In this document: one piece after another, positions 21,217-30,961 of the stretch
Position numbering within the stretch: position 1 is the first letter of the stretch
How the letters are laid out: the number at the start of each line of letters is the position of its first letter
Source of the DNA: Arthrobacter sp. MYb213
GTDB lineage: Bacteria > Actinomycetota > Actinomycetes > Actinomycetales > Micrococcaceae
Reading direction: 5' to 3'
Length of the DNA stretch: 64,000 nucleotides
Assembly: GCF_002979915.1 (NCBI RefSeq)
Contig: NZ_PCQA01000005.1
Span: 186,001 to 250,000, forward strand
Notes under the pieces: generated by a model
Database searches by the model: none
What the model was told of the DNA's origin: nothing
Seen by the model: the letters and a program-made list of their open reading frames with translations, nothing else
Position numbers and translations under genes: made by a program

Positions 21217-21747
21217 TTAGGAAGAGAAGTTCTCGTTGGCAACCTCGGCACGCAACGCGGCGCCCTTGGCATAGGCAGATTCGCGAAGCGAGTCTGCAAA
21301 GGCTAGCAACTTAACCTGTAACGACTTAGCAAGCTCATCGGTTCCCGATGCCAGCATACGCACAGCTAACAGGCCAGCATTGCGGGCACCACCGATGGAG
21401 ACGGTAGCCACCGGAACGCCGGCGGGCATCTGCACGATAGAGAGTAATGAATCCATTCCATCAAGCTTGGCTAATGGTACCGGAACCCCAACCACCGGAA
21501 GTGGTGTGACCGATGCGAGCATGCCCGGCAGGTGCGCGGCGCCGCCGGCGCCGGCGATGATGACGCGCAAACCGCGGGCGTGCGCCTGCTGACCGTACTC
21601 GATCATTTCGGTGGGCATGCGGTGTGCCGAGACAACGTCAGCTTCGAAGGGGATACCGAACTCGGTGAGCGCTTCGGCGGCTAGGCGCATGACGGGCCAG
21701 TCCGAGTCTGAGCCCATAACGAGTCCGACTAGTGGTGCTTGAGTCAT
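21217..21747 (-). CDS. purE: N5-carboxyaminoimidazole ribonucleotide mutase
   Basis: 176 aa. Class I PurE motifs: [10 protein letters not shown] at the N-terminus, SAHRMPTEM with the catalytic histidine, and the glycine-rich [14 protein letters not shown]. It converts N5-CAIR to CAIR in purine synthesis, taking the product of PurK. Operon purK-purE-LCP; the gap to purK is 54 bp. Confidence 0.95.
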   Translation of the reverse strand: MTQAPLVGLVMGSDSDWPVMRLAAEALTEFGIPFEADVVSAHRMPTEMIEYGQQAHARGLRVIIAGAGGAAHLPGMLASVTPLPVVGVPVPLAKLDGMDSLLSIVQMPAGVPVATVSIGGARNAGLLAVRMLASGTDELAKSLQVKLLAFADSLRESAYAKGAALRAEVANENFSS

Positions 21748-21801
21748 TAGAATCTTAATCCTTGAAAATTGTGGCTCAGGTTAGTGAGCCTAGGTAAAAG
21801 C

Positions 21802-22962
21802 CTAAACGGTTTCGCAGATGCCGTCGCGGATTAAGCTGGCCACTGCATCGGCGCGTTCGCGTAGCTCGGCGACGCTTTGCCCTTGCGCAGCAACGACATT
21901 GACATGTCCGATTTTGCGTCCAGGGCGCACCGATTTGCCGTAGCTGTGAACTTTGACTTCTGGTGCGGCAGCCAACGCGGCTTGGTAGGCAGAGAAGAGA
22001 TCTTGATTTGCTCCACCCAAGAAATTCTTCATTACGGTGAGCCCAAGCTCCCGGGTATCGCCCAATGGCAAATCCAATACCGCGCGCAGGTGCTGTTCAA
22101 ATTGGCTGGTGACAGAACCGTTCATGGTCCAGTGCCCGGTGTTGTGTGGGCGCATGGCCAACTCGTTAATCACGAAGCCGGCCCCCTGTCCGGGAGTTTC
22201 GAAGAGCTCTGCGGCCATGACGCCGGTGACGCCGAATTCTTCGGCGATACGAATGGCAGCCTGTGAGGCAGTAGCCGCAGTTTCATCGGAGATGTCTTGG
22301 GCGGGGGCAATGACTTCGTCGCAGACGCCTGCCACCTGAATGGTGTGGACTACCGGCCAGGCTTTGGTTTCGCCTGAGGGAGTACGTGCCACCATGGCTG
22401 ACAGTTCGCGGGTGAAGTCCACCTTGTCTTCGGCCAATAGAGCGCCGTGCGCGAACCAGTCTTCGCAGTCTTTGGCCTGTTCCGCATTATCAAGCATGCG
22501 TACGCCCTTGCCGTCGTAACCGCCGCGTGGGGTCTTGAGCACAATCGGCCATCCGGTGTCTTCGCCGAAGGCAATTAGCTCGGTTATATTCTCTACCTTC
22601 GCCCACGCAGGATTGGGCAGTCCAAGCTTTTCGATTGCCGCACGCATCACCAGCTTGTCCTGGGCGTGGATCAGAGCCTCGGGACGTGGCTGGACGTTGA
22701 CTCCCTCATTGATAAGTGTGGTGAGGAACTCATTAGGAACATGCTCATGATCAAAGGTCACGACATCTTTACCCTGGGCAAAAGCCCGCAGGGTGTCCAA
22801 GTCTTTGTAGTCGCCAACGGGCGCATCAGGCACGCAACGTGCCGCCGATACGTCCGGACCTTCGGCGAGAACATGCAGTTCAAATCCGAGGTTTAGGGCC
22901 TCAGGGGCCATCATTCGGGCTAATTGCCCGCCACCAATCACACCAATTTTAGGGAAGCTCAC
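21802..22962 (-). CDS. purK: 5-(carboxyamino)imidazole ribonucleotide synthase
   Basis: 386 aa ATP-grasp enzyme. N-terminal GVIGGGQLARMMAPEA, then VTFDHEHVPNEFL, the ATP-grasp segment PIVLKTPRGGYDGKGVRM, and NELAMRPHNTGHWTM near the metal site. It makes N5-CAIR from AIR, ATP and bicarbonate. First gene of the purK-purE-LCP unit; it starts divergently from the GtrA gene with a ~240-bp gap. Confidence 0.95.
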   Translation of the reverse strand: MSFPKIGVIGGGQLARMMAPEALNLGFELHVLAEGPDVSAARCVPDAPVGDYKDLDTLRAFAQGKDVVTFDHEHVPNEFLTTLINEGVNVQPRPEALIHAQDKLVMRAAIEKLGLPNPAWAKVENITELIAFGEDTGWPIVLKTPRGGYDGKGVRMLDNAEQAKDCEDWFAHGALLAEDKVDFTRELSAMVARTPSGETKAWPVVHTIQVAGVCDEVIAPAQDISDETAATASQAAIRIAEEFGVTGVMAAELFETPGQGAGFVINELAMRPHNTGHWTMNGSVTSQFEQHLRAVLDLPLGDTRELGLTVMKNFLGGANQDLFSAYQAALAAAPEVKVHSYGKSVRPGRKIGHVNVVAAQGQSVAELRERADAVASLIRDGICETV

Positions 22963-23203
22963 TCTCCTAGGTTAGCGAAAGAGTTCCAGCTTCCCGTCTT
23001 CGCGTTGACTGATTACTCACGAAATCCGGGGTTTTGTCAGGAAATGCGGATAAAATAGGCAGCTAGTGTTCCTTCGCCTTGGCGTTAAAGGGCACCACCA
23101 AACCACTGACCTAGGGAACTGAACTTCCCAAGATTCTGACGATCTTGTGGTCGTATCGATGTCTACATCGACACGCGAACCACGTTGATTTGTCTGGAGG
23201 AAA

Positions 23204-23761
23204 ATGTTCGAGCGCATTACACAAAAACTAACCGGACTGATTTCGATGCTGTGGCGCGAAGTGGCAAAGTTCGGCGTTGTCGGCGGAATCGCGTTCATCA
23301 TTGACTCTGGAATTTATGTCTGGTTGCTTCATGGCCCAATGAGCGATTCACAGGTCAAAGCAAAGATCATAGCCGGCATCGTAGCCACACTATTCTCCTG
23401 GGTGGCCAACCGCTACTGGACGTTCCGTCACCGTCGCCAAGCCAATGTGGCCCGTGAACTGGTGATGTTCCTGATCATGAATGCCATCGGTTTGGGTATC
23501 GCCGCAGCCTGTGTTTGGTTCACCAAATACGTACTAAATATGACGGATCCGACCAGCGTCTTTATTGCCGGTTCCGTGGTTGGTCTGGTGTTGGGAACCA
23601 TCTTCCGGTTCTTCGCCTACCGTTTCTGGGTCTTCGGCGCAGAAATGGATCAAGACGCAGAATTCGCCCACGACCATGAACTGCTGAGCCTGCGTGAAAA
23701 CGGAGCCGATACCCAGAGCGTTACTCCGGATACCGGCACCATTCCTACCGCCAAAAGCTAA
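23204..23761 (+). CDS. GtrA family membrane protein
   Basis: 185 aa with four membrane helices. GtrA signatures: FGVVGGIAFIIDSGIYVWLL, a second helix with SWVANRYWTFRHRR, and FRFFAYRFWVF at the end. GtrA-like proteins are thought to help flip polyprenyl-linked sugars across the membrane. Strong GGAGGAAA ribosome site before ATG. Adjacent to purK as in Rv3277. The stop overlaps that of the convergent TIGR03089 gene by 4 bp. Confidence 0.88.
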   Translation: MFERITQKLTGLISMLWREVAKFGVVGGIAFIIDSGIYVWLLHGPMSDSQVKAKIIAGIVATLFSWVANRYWTFRHRRQANVARELVMFLIMNAIGLGIAAACVWFTKYVLNMTDPTSVFIAGSVVGLVLGTIFRFFAYRFWVFGAEMDQDAEFAHDHELLSLRENGADTQSVTPDTGTIPTAKS

Positions 23762-24486
23762 ACAGCAGGTGCGTAGTCGTGACTGATCTTCTCGCCTTGC
23801 CGAAGCCGGTCACTGACGTCCATCTGCGCTTCAACAAGCACAATGGAGTCTCCGGCCTTCCACTGGGCGACCGCATAGGGCAAAAGTTGCAGCACTGGGA
23901 TATCTGCGTGAACCAAGATGTTGCCCAACGGGCTGACCTCGGGCGCAAAAAGCTCCGCTAAAGACAGATTATTGCCTGCACTATTGCGCAACGCGATAGT
24001 TTCCCCCGAGACTGCGGAGGGATAAAACTGATCCCCGTACGTGCGCACATTTGCGTTGTAATCCTCGGCGACCGGACCTAGGTCGGCACCAAATGACAGC
24101 GCCATGGCGGCGGGATTAACCGCAAGAATCTCGGATGACCCGGGAATGCGCTGATCCTTCGGCTCTTGGGTGATCCACAAGGCGGCGTTGGTAGCCTGAG
24201 CATCGCCGGCATCCAGTAGCGTCGCCCCGTGATGCAGTGCGGCTAGGCCGAGCACCAGTGATTTCCAATGAGACGGCAAATCTACAACGACGAGGGACCC
24301 TTCTTCAAGATCGAAACATTCGACGAGTAGGTTCGCACTTTTGGCAACCCAATTGTCAAAGACCTTGCCCGAAAGCTCGATTCGCTCCCCGGATTGTGAG
24401 TACCAGGTGAGCCACGGTGTAGCGTCGGAGCGACGCGGCGCCAGTAGGCCTTCAGCGAAGGTTCCGGTAGCGGTGTTGAACGGCAT
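23758..24486 (-). CDS. TIGR03089 family protein
   Basis: 242 aa, no membrane segment. It resembles the N-terminal part of an AMP-forming acyl-CoA ligase (LLAPRRSDATPWLTWYSQSGERIELSG and the segment VVVDLPSHWKSLVLGLAALHHGATLL). It lacks the P-loop and the C-terminal domain, so enzymatic activity is doubtful. This matches the actinobacterial TIGR03089 family, commonly next to LCP and whiB genes. Function unknown. Confidence 0.8.
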   Translation of the reverse strand: MPFNTATGTFAEGLLAPRRSDATPWLTWYSQSGERIELSGKVFDNWVAKSANLLVECFDLEEGSLVVVDLPSHWKSLVLGLAALHHGATLLDAGDAQATNAALWITQEPKDQRIPGSSEILAVNPAAMALSFGADLGPVAEDYNANVRTYGDQFYPSAVSGETIALRNSAGNNLSLAELFAPEVSPLGNILVHADIPVLQLLPYAVAQWKAGDSIVLVEAQMDVSDRLRQGEKISHDYAPAV

Positions 24487-24621
24487 TTTCCACCTTAATT
24501 TATTTACTGAGAATTTACCGACAATTCGCGGAAGTTGCGACTCGCCGGATTCATTGGTGACTTTTCGTGGCGTGTTGTGCCGGGAGTTTGCTGTGAACCC
24601 TCCATAGAATAACCTCCCCGC

Positions 24622-24651
24622 TTGACTATGACCGAGTTACACGGCTGTAAT
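24622..24651 (+). promoter_or_regulatory. candidate sigma-70 promoter of whiB
   Basis: TTGACT at 24622-24627 and TGTAAT at 24646-24651 with an 18-nt spacer, ~75 bp upstream of the whiB start. Fits a housekeeping promoter; the start site is unproven. Confidence 0.45.
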
Positions 24652-24727
24652 TAGATGGTGAGTTCGGCTCGTCCATCATTTCACTACTTCGATGGAATAA
24701 AGAGAGACGTATGGATCGGGAGCATTG

Positions 24728-25291
24728 ATGGCTCGATCTTCTCAAACCAAGCGAAAGGTCAACATCACCATGACGAAGCTGGAGCAGAGGTACTCCGATT
24801 TTTCGACATCGGCAGTAGCATCCGCCCAATACGGGGTTGAGGGTGCACCGTCGGATTGGTTTGTCGATCCACAGGCTGGGGAATCCGCACGGGTAGCGGT
24901 AGCCACAGATTTGGAGACCGCTGCGGAGGACTTCCTCCGCGAGCATGCGCCGGCAGAGACCGAGGGTGGCTCGAGTGCCGGTTCGTGGGCTCCTGAGCTG
25001 GATGAAGACGAGCAGGTCCGCGAAAGTATCAAGGCGGTATGGCTCGGCGTCGGCGGAGAAGTCGACGAAGGTGAGCTGGGTTGGCAGGCCCGTGCCCTAT
25101 GTGCACAAACTGACCCCGAAGCATTTTTCCCAGAAAAGGGCGGTTCAACCCGCGACGCTAAGCGTGTCTGCGGGGCCTGTGTTGTACGTTCAGAATGTCT
25201 GGAATACGCGTTGAGCAACGACGAGCGCTTTGGCATCTGGGGAGGGCTCTCCGAGCGCGAACGCCGCCGACTACGGAAACGAGCAATCTAA
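24728..25291 (+). CDS. WhiB-family iron-sulfur transcription regulator (WhiB2-like)
   Basis: 187 aa from ATG 24728, which has GGGAG at 5-nt spacing; ATG 24770 is a later option. The four iron-sulfur cysteines are C125, C148, C151 and C157 in the WhiB order C-x22-C-x2-C-x5-C. The turn motif GIWGGLSERERR and basic tail LRKRAI follow. An unusually long acidic N-terminal extension (~110 residues) precedes the domain. Surroundings (DUF3499, zincin-like gene, manA) match the WhiB2/WhmD locus, linked to septation and cell division. Confidence 0.92.
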   Translation: MARSSQTKRKVNITMTKLEQRYSDFSTSAVASAQYGVEGAPSDWFVDPQAGESARVAVATDLETAAEDFLREHAPAETEGGSSAGSWAPELDEDEQVRESIKAVWLGVGGEVDEGELGWQARALCAQTDPEAFFPEKGGSTRDAKRVCGACVVRSECLEYALSNDERFGIWGGLSERERRRLRKRAI

Positions 25292-28200
25292 TTCGACCGC
25301 CAATTCACGTCACCGCCATCGTTGCTGCGCACGATGGCGCTGACTTTTTACCACGAACTTTAGCTGCACTGCGAAATCAGTCGCGGCCGATTGAACGGTA
25401 CCTCGGGGTGGATGCGTCCTCACAAGACGCGTCACATCAGGTATTAAAGGCAAATCTTCCTTCGAATGCCACATTGCTTTCGGCTCCCGCCGGATCATTG
25501 GGGCTTTCGGTTCAAGAAGCAGTGGATGCACTGCCCGAAGCACGCACCGATCGCGATGAGTGGATATGGATTATCCATGATGATTCGATGCCGGCTCCCG
25601 ATGCGTTAGAACATCTCACGCGCACGGTTGAAGCCTCCGAATCCGTAAGTATCGCTGGTTGCAAGATTTTAGACATCGACAACCCACGCCGCTTGGCCGA
25701 GGTTGGACTCAGTGTTGACCGTAAGGCACAACGCCTGACGATGATCGACATGGACGAGGTTGATCAAGGCCAGTACGACGGACGTAGCGACTACTTCGCG
25801 GTGTCCTCGGCCGGAATGTTCATTCGCCGCGAGGTTTTCGAAGAGCTCGGTGGTTTTGACCCAGCTCTTCCTGGCCGCGGCGATGATGTGGATCTGTGCT
25901 GGCGTAACCGACTTGCTGGACACCGCGTAGTCGTGGTTCCAGCCGCAAAAATTTATCATCAGGTTGATGTGGTCGATTCCCTGGCCGGACCAGGTGAGGC
26001 ACGTCGTGCCGAGGTGTTCCAGCGTCTTAAGTTTGCCTCCCCATTAGGGCTGCCATTTATCTGGTTAGGGATTCTCTTTGGCGGTATTGGGCATTTCCTT
26101 TTGGCCTTGCTAGCCAAAGACCCGGGACACGGATTCAGTCATTTAGCTGCCACGCTTAAAGGCTTGTTCTCTCCGGTGAAGTTGGGTGCGTCGAGGCGTC
26201 AGGTCAAGGAAACTCGTCAGGTTCCGCGCCGTCAGGTGCGCAAGTTGATGACCTCAAATGCTGAGGTCCGCGAATACCGTCGCAACATTTCAAGCGGTCA
26301 GGATGACTCACAGGTATTTGGTGATGGCTCCGGGGCCGAAGGGATGGTGGAACCCAGTGGCGAGAACTTCTCGGACTTCGTTCGTATTGCCCGTCCGCCA
26401 CGAACTACCGCGGTACTTTCACTGATTCTTGCCCTGTTGATCACCACGGCGACCTCCCTGATTGCGTGGCGCACGGTGATCGGTGCTAGCGCACTTAGTG
26501 GCGGGGCTATCCGCCCACTATCGCGCTCACTTGGAGAGATCGGCGCCAACGCCACATCGTGGTGGCAGAATGTGGGCACCGGCCTGAGCGCCGCACCGGA
26601 TAACACCGACATTGTTTACTGGTTACTTTCCGTCGTGAGCTTCAACCACGCCAACCAAGGCCTCGTGATCTTGTTTATCGCAGCCATGCCATTGGCTGCG
26701 TTGAGCGCCTGGTGGGGCGTAGGTGTCGTTAGCCGTTCACGAGCCGTACGTTTTTTTGCAGCCGTCATCTGGGCCCTGCAACCAGCGCTGTTCTCGGCGT
26801 TAGCTTCAGGCCGCGTGGGCTCGGTTTTGATCCACGTAATGTTGCCACTGTTCTTCCTGGCGATGCTTCGTGCGCTCAACGATCAGGTACTTCCGGAAGG
26901 TAAGCCTGCAGCTACTGCCGGACAGCGTAAAACGTCCGCGTGGACCGCTTCAGCGTGCGCAGCATTGATCATGTGGGTTATTTCGACCGGATCAATGCCG
27001 TTCTTCCTCACGCTTCTGGTGCTCGTATACATCTTGGCAATTTCCGCTCCACGCCGCTCACGCACCCTGTGGTGGATTCCGCTGCCAGCAGTGGTGTGGA
27101 ACCTGCCGTTACTCTTTGAAGCGTTGGGAAATCCTCGGCTATTGTTCACCGAACCCGGAGCGTCTCTGGCATTTGACCCGGCACCGCTGTGGCAGATGGT
27201 TCTAGGTTTCCCTGAAGCTTTTGATGCGATGCTTAGCCCGCTGGGTTGGGGAATTTTACCGGCCGGTCCATGGGCCCTTGTCGCTGCACTTTTGGTGGGT
27301 GCACCGCTGGTAATTTTGGCGGTCTTGGGTGCACTTGGATCTGCTTTCAGCCTCGATGCCACCATGCGCCGAAACTCGCGCAAACTCATTTGGGCAGCCG
27401 CGTTGTCATTGGTTGCAGGATGGGGGATTGGGTTCATCCCGGTCTCATTGGACTCCTCAACTACCGTCAGCGCCTACACCGCACCGTTCGTTTCCTTCGC
27501 GATCTTCGCGATGCTTGCCGCCGCGGCCAACGCACTAGCGGCTCTGCGACATGAGGATCAGCCACGTGCCCTGCGCCGTCCGGCTAATCGTGGTGCGCTG
27601 AGCCTGATGAGTGCGTTGAGCGTTGTGAGTTTGCTGGCCGCCGGGTCGGTGGGTCTAGCTGCGCAATTAAATTCGCAAAATCCGGATGGCGAGCTGACCG
27701 CGCTGACTGCCCAGCAACGAGTCGCGGCTTCACAAGAACGCACGATTCCTGCCACCGCAGCTGACGCGGGACGCTCCGAAACCGCAGAGCGTACCTTGGT
27801 ACTGACTCCTCGTTCCTCGGGAGAAATCGATAGCGTATTGCTCTCGGGTGCCGGGGAAACACTGGACTCGATGTCCCGTTCCTCGCAGGTAGCTCAGCTG
27901 ACCGGTTCGCTGCTGAAACCAGCGCGTAACGAGCAGTCGGTCACCAACAACCTGCAGCGCGAAGCAGCGGCGATGTTGCTCTCCGAATCCGCCTTGGACT
28001 CACGTGAAGCATTGCGGGATCTGGGCGTTGGATTTGTGGTGCTCAACGAAACCGGAGAATCCGTTTCCGCTAGTGTCCGAGTGTTGGATGCTGCAACTGG
28101 ATTAGCCGCCGTAGGACAGACCGATAATGGTTGGTTATGGCGAGTGAATTACCAGGATTCGGCTCAGAATACCGGAGCAGGTTTCGCTCGCTTAATCGAT

Positions 28201-28773
28201 GAATCTGACCGGGTACAGGTAGTGCCAACACAGCGTGGGAAGATTCAGAATCTTGAAATTCCGGCGGCAGATGCTGCTCGAACCCTGGTCTTGTCCACCG
28301 CTCAAGATCCTAAATTACGAGCGAGTATCGATGGTACGCCGCTGCGTTCGGTCGCTTACCCTCAGGACTCGGATTCCCGCTGGGCTCAGGCCTACGAGGT
28401 CCCTGCCGAGGGTGGAAAGCTGACGTTGACCCATGATGAACCATTGGCTCTGCCGCTGCTGATCCTTGGCGGATTAGTGTTGCTAGTTGCCGTCTTGCTG
28501 GCGATACCGGTACCTAGTACCCGACGTCTGGCAAGCTACCGCAACACCGAGTATCGTTTCCGTGCCGCCGAAGAACCGGTGGACGATAACGAACTACTAG
28601 CCGAGCAGCCCGCAGACACGGTTGACGTTGAGCCAGAGACTGAACCTGCAACCAGCTCTACACCGTTAAGTCGTCGCGAAGCACGCGAACGGGATCACGA
28701 GATCCGAGAAAACTTGACCCCGAAGCTCGGTGACCGTATTTCGGACACCGACACCGAGCAGGAGAAAAAGTAG
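25195..28773 (+). CDS. large membrane-embedded family 2 glycosyltransferase
   Basis: 1192 codons counted from ATG 25195, inside the whiB gene. GT-A domain (from VTAIVAAHDGADFLPRTLA, acidic metal motif IIHDDSMP, acceptor motif GRGDDVDLCWRNRL). Then about a dozen membrane helices, a large exported domain (~830-1095), a final helix (LPLLILGGLVLLVAVLLAI) and an acidic cytosolic tail. Probably builds or modifies a cell-wall glycan. Start problem: similarity begins right after the whiB stop, but no ATG, GTG or TTG is in frame there, so either a ~97-bp overlap with whiB or an ATT start (25303) is used. It overlaps the next gene by one base. Confidence 0.85.
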   Translation: MSGIRVEQRRALWHLGRALRARTPPTTETSNLIRPPIHVTAIVAAHDGADFLPRTLAALRNQSRPIERYLGVDASSQDASHQVLKANLPSNATLLSAPAGSLGLSVQEAVDALPEARTDRDEWIWIIHDDSMPAPDALEHLTRTVEASESVSIAGCKILDIDNPRRLAEVGLSVDRKAQRLTMIDMDEVDQGQYDGRSDYFAVSSAGMFIRREVFEELGGFDPALPGRGDDVDLCWRNRLAGHRVVVVPAAKIYHQVDVVDSLAGPGEARRAEVFQRLKFASPLGLPFIWLGILFGGIGHFLLALLAKDPGHGFSHLAATLKGLFSPVKLGASRRQVKETRQVPRRQVRKLMTSNAEVREYRRNISSGQDDSQVFGDGSGAEGMVEPSGENFSDFVRIARPPRTTAVLSLILALLITTATSLIAWRTVIGASALSGGAIRPLSRSLGEIGANATSWWQNVGTGLSAAPDNTDIVYWLLSVVSFNHANQGLVILFIAAMPLAALSAWWGVGVVSRSRAVRFFAAVIWALQPALFSALASGRVGSVLIHVMLPLFFLAMLRALNDQVLPEGKPAATAGQRKTSAWTASACAALIMWVISTGSMPFFLTLLVLVYILAISAPRRSRTLWWIPLPAVVWNLPLLFEALGNPRLLFTEPGASLAFDPAPLWQMVLGFPEAFDAMLSPLGWGILPAGPWALVAALLVGAPLVILAVLGALGSAFSLDATMRRNSRKLIWAAALSLVAGWGIGFIPVSLDSSTTVSAYTAPFVSFAIFAMLAAAANALAALRHEDQPRALRRPANRGALSLMSALSVVSLLAAGSVGLAAQLNSQNPDGELTALTAQQRVAASQERTIPATAADAGRSETAERTLVLTPRSSGEIDSVLLSGAGETLDSMSRSSQVAQLTGSLLKPARNEQSVTNNLQREAAAMLLSESALDSREALRDLGVGFVVLNETGESVSASVRVLDAATGLAAVGQTDNGWLWRVNYQDSAQNTGAGFARLIDESDRVQVVPTQRGKIQNLEIPAADAARTLVLSTAQDPKLRASIDGTPLRSVAYPQDSDSRWAQAYEVPAEGGKLTLTHDEPLALPLLILGGLVLLVAVLLAIPVPSTRRLASYRNTEYRFRAAEEPVDDNELLAEQPADTVDVEPETEPATSSTPLSRREARERDHEIRENLTPKLGDRISDTDTEQEKK

Positions 28774-30956
28774 TGAGTGACGAGAAGACCCCTGCTGCCG
28801 ATGATGCACCAAACCAGCCTGCACCTCATGGCTCCCATGCTGCCAAACCGGAATCGGAGCCGGGCACTTCCTCGGCTGAGAACAAGGTAGAGCCCGAAGC
28901 TGCCAAGCCAGGAACGGGCTCCGTTACGGAGCCTGAGAAACCTGCGCCGCAACCGGTAGCTGCCCAGACACCGCCCGCTGCTGCAGCTAAAGAACCTGCT
29001 AGTGCGGATGGTCGTGCGAAGAGCAAGTCGGATCTGCGTGCTGAGGCCAAGGCAGAGAAAGAAGCTGCGGCAGAGGCTAAGGCCGCGGCCAAGGCTTCAG
29101 CCAAAGCTGACGCCAAGGCAGCGGCTGAAGCCAAGGCCACAGTCAAGGCAGAGGCCAAGGACCGGAACAACTCCCGGCCTAAGACCGATGCGGTGTCTAC
29201 CGCGGCTACTAAATCTGAACCTACAGGCGAACACAAGGCTGAGCCTGTAGCGGTGGCTACCGGCGCCGTACCAAGCGCAGCGGGACCAACCGCCACGGAT
29301 GCCCCGGACGCCACGGACGCTACTGCGAACCGTCGACGCCGTAAGTTAGCCCGAGCCACCAAGGCTGCGCGTAAGGATCAAGAAACAGCCGTGGTGCGCC
29401 GCCGTACCGGCGCTGTATTGCTCGGAGTGGTAGCCGTCGTAGCTGCCGGAGCAGTAGTCGCTGCCGGTTCGGTTCTTGCCCCGCAACCAGCTCAAACTGC
29501 ACTGCCTGCCGCGGTCACCAGCCTCCCGGCCGGAGATGCCCAAGCAGTTTGTTCCGCCACGCCACAGCTGTTGAAGGGTGTCGATGGCACCGATCCACAG
29601 TTCGCTGCCGGCGCGAAGAAAATTTCAAGCAATATCCGTGCGGCCGTGGTCTCTGATTTAGGCAAGCGAATTCCTGGAGCCACGCTCAGTGACCTCGGAA
29701 GCTCAGAAGCAAATGATCTGACCAAGCGGATCGCCGAAGAAGAAGCTAGCAAGTCATTGGGAGCCGACGAGCAAGGCCTCACCGGTCGTATTGGAAAAGT
29801 GGATACTTCCAATGGCCGAGACAAGGCTCAAGTATTCGCACTTCAGCCATTGGGCGAACTGCCTTCCTGGGGCAGCGCGATGCGTAGCTTCCTTGCCAAA
29901 GACGGAGACTTAGCAGGGCTTGCAGCATCGACCTGTCAGGCACCAGCCTCAAATTGGCGCTTCACCGGCTTACAGACACTGACCGGGGCAACTAGCGTCC
30001 TGCACCTGTCAAACCCCACACATACGACGGCGCAGGTCTCCGTAGATTTGCGTGGTCCAGAGGGCCTAATAGATACCTCCACCTTGCAAAATGTGGTGCT
30101 CGCTCCGGGTACTTCCCGGGCCCTAGTGCTTGGCGGCTACGCCCAGAACCTCGACTCGGTCTCCGCTGATATCACGAGCTTAGGCGGAAAGATTACCGCG
30201 TCGGTACAACAAGCCGCCTTGCGTGGTTTGACTCCGGCCGGCGTTGACTTGGTGGCTGCGAATGCCTCGGCGTCCAATACCCAGGTGATTCCCGGCGTAT
30301 GGATTGGTAGCAAGAATGACCGAGACAAGCTGAGCAAAGGGGATAAGAAACTTATTCCGCAGCTCCACGTCTCGGCCACCGGTGCACAAGGCGCAGGCTT
30401 TAAGGTGAAAATCTTAGGTGCCGACGGTGAAGTCGCCGCGGATCTAGGTTCTAACCTCGCTGTCTCCTCCGATGCCACTAGCATCATCAGCCTCAACGGG
30501 TTGGATGCTGGAGCGTATTCGGTGGTCGTGGAAGCCGATGCTCCGGTGACCAGCAGCGTGCGTATGGTGCGTGGTGCAGATCCAAAGCAGTCCTCGGATA
30601 CTGCTTGGGCAGCAAGCACGATGCCACTTGCTGGCACGCAGGTCGCGCCGATTTCGGCCAACGGTACCGGTGAATTTAGTATTGCAGCTCCCTCGGCCGA
30701 TGCTTCGGTAGAGGCAGTTGTTGTTGATAAGGATGGCAAGCTGTCCAAACCAACCAAACTTACGGTGAAGACCGGGCAGAGCATGGTCTTCAAACCCAAG
30801 GATGTCAGCGCAGATGCCCAAGCGGTGATCTTCTCATCAGATGCCAACGCCTACATCGGTCAGCTGATTTTCGGCTCGGATCGTTCGTTGGCTTGGGCTG
30901 CGATGCCACCGGCAAATGCCGGACGTGACGGCATTGTGGTCAACGTCGGGGGCTGA
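28773..30956 (+). CDS. DUF5719 family exported protein
   Basis: 727 aa from GTG 28773, whose G is the last base of the preceding stop codon (translational coupling). Residues 1-190 are a low-complexity Ala/Lys/Glu/Pro region that can form a long charged helix (EAAAEAKAAAKASAKADAK). One membrane helix (~213-235) follows, then a long beta-rich extracellular part with repeats of the type TSVLHLSNPTHTTAQVSVDL. This matches DUF5719, paired with the large glycosyltransferase in actinobacteria. Function unknown, presumably envelope-related. Confidence 0.82.
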   Translation: MSDEKTPAADDAPNQPAPHGSHAAKPESEPGTSSAENKVEPEAAKPGTGSVTEPEKPAPQPVAAQTPPAAAAKEPASADGRAKSKSDLRAEAKAEKEAAAEAKAAAKASAKADAKAAAEAKATVKAEAKDRNNSRPKTDAVSTAATKSEPTGEHKAEPVAVATGAVPSAAGPTATDAPDATDATANRRRRKLARATKAARKDQETAVVRRRTGAVLLGVVAVVAAGAVVAAGSVLAPQPAQTALPAAVTSLPAGDAQAVCSATPQLLKGVDGTDPQFAAGAKKISSNIRAAVVSDLGKRIPGATLSDLGSSEANDLTKRIAEEEASKSLGADEQGLTGRIGKVDTSNGRDKAQVFALQPLGELPSWGSAMRSFLAKDGDLAGLAASTCQAPASNWRFTGLQTLTGATSVLHLSNPTHTTAQVSVDLRGPEGLIDTSTLQNVVLAPGTSRALVLGGYAQNLDSVSADITSLGGKITASVQQAALRGLTPAGVDLVAANASASNTQVIPGVWIGSKNDRDKLSKGDKKLIPQLHVSATGAQGAGFKVKILGADGEVAADLGSNLAVSSDATSIISLNGLDAGAYSVVVEADAPVTSSVRMVRGADPKQSSDTAWAASTMPLAGTQVAPISANGTGEFSIAAPSADASVEAVVVDKDGKLSKPTKLTVKTGQSMVFKPKDVSADAQAVIFSSDANAYIGQLIFGSDRSLAWAAMPPANAGRDGIVVNVGG

Positions 30957-30961
30957 ACAAA

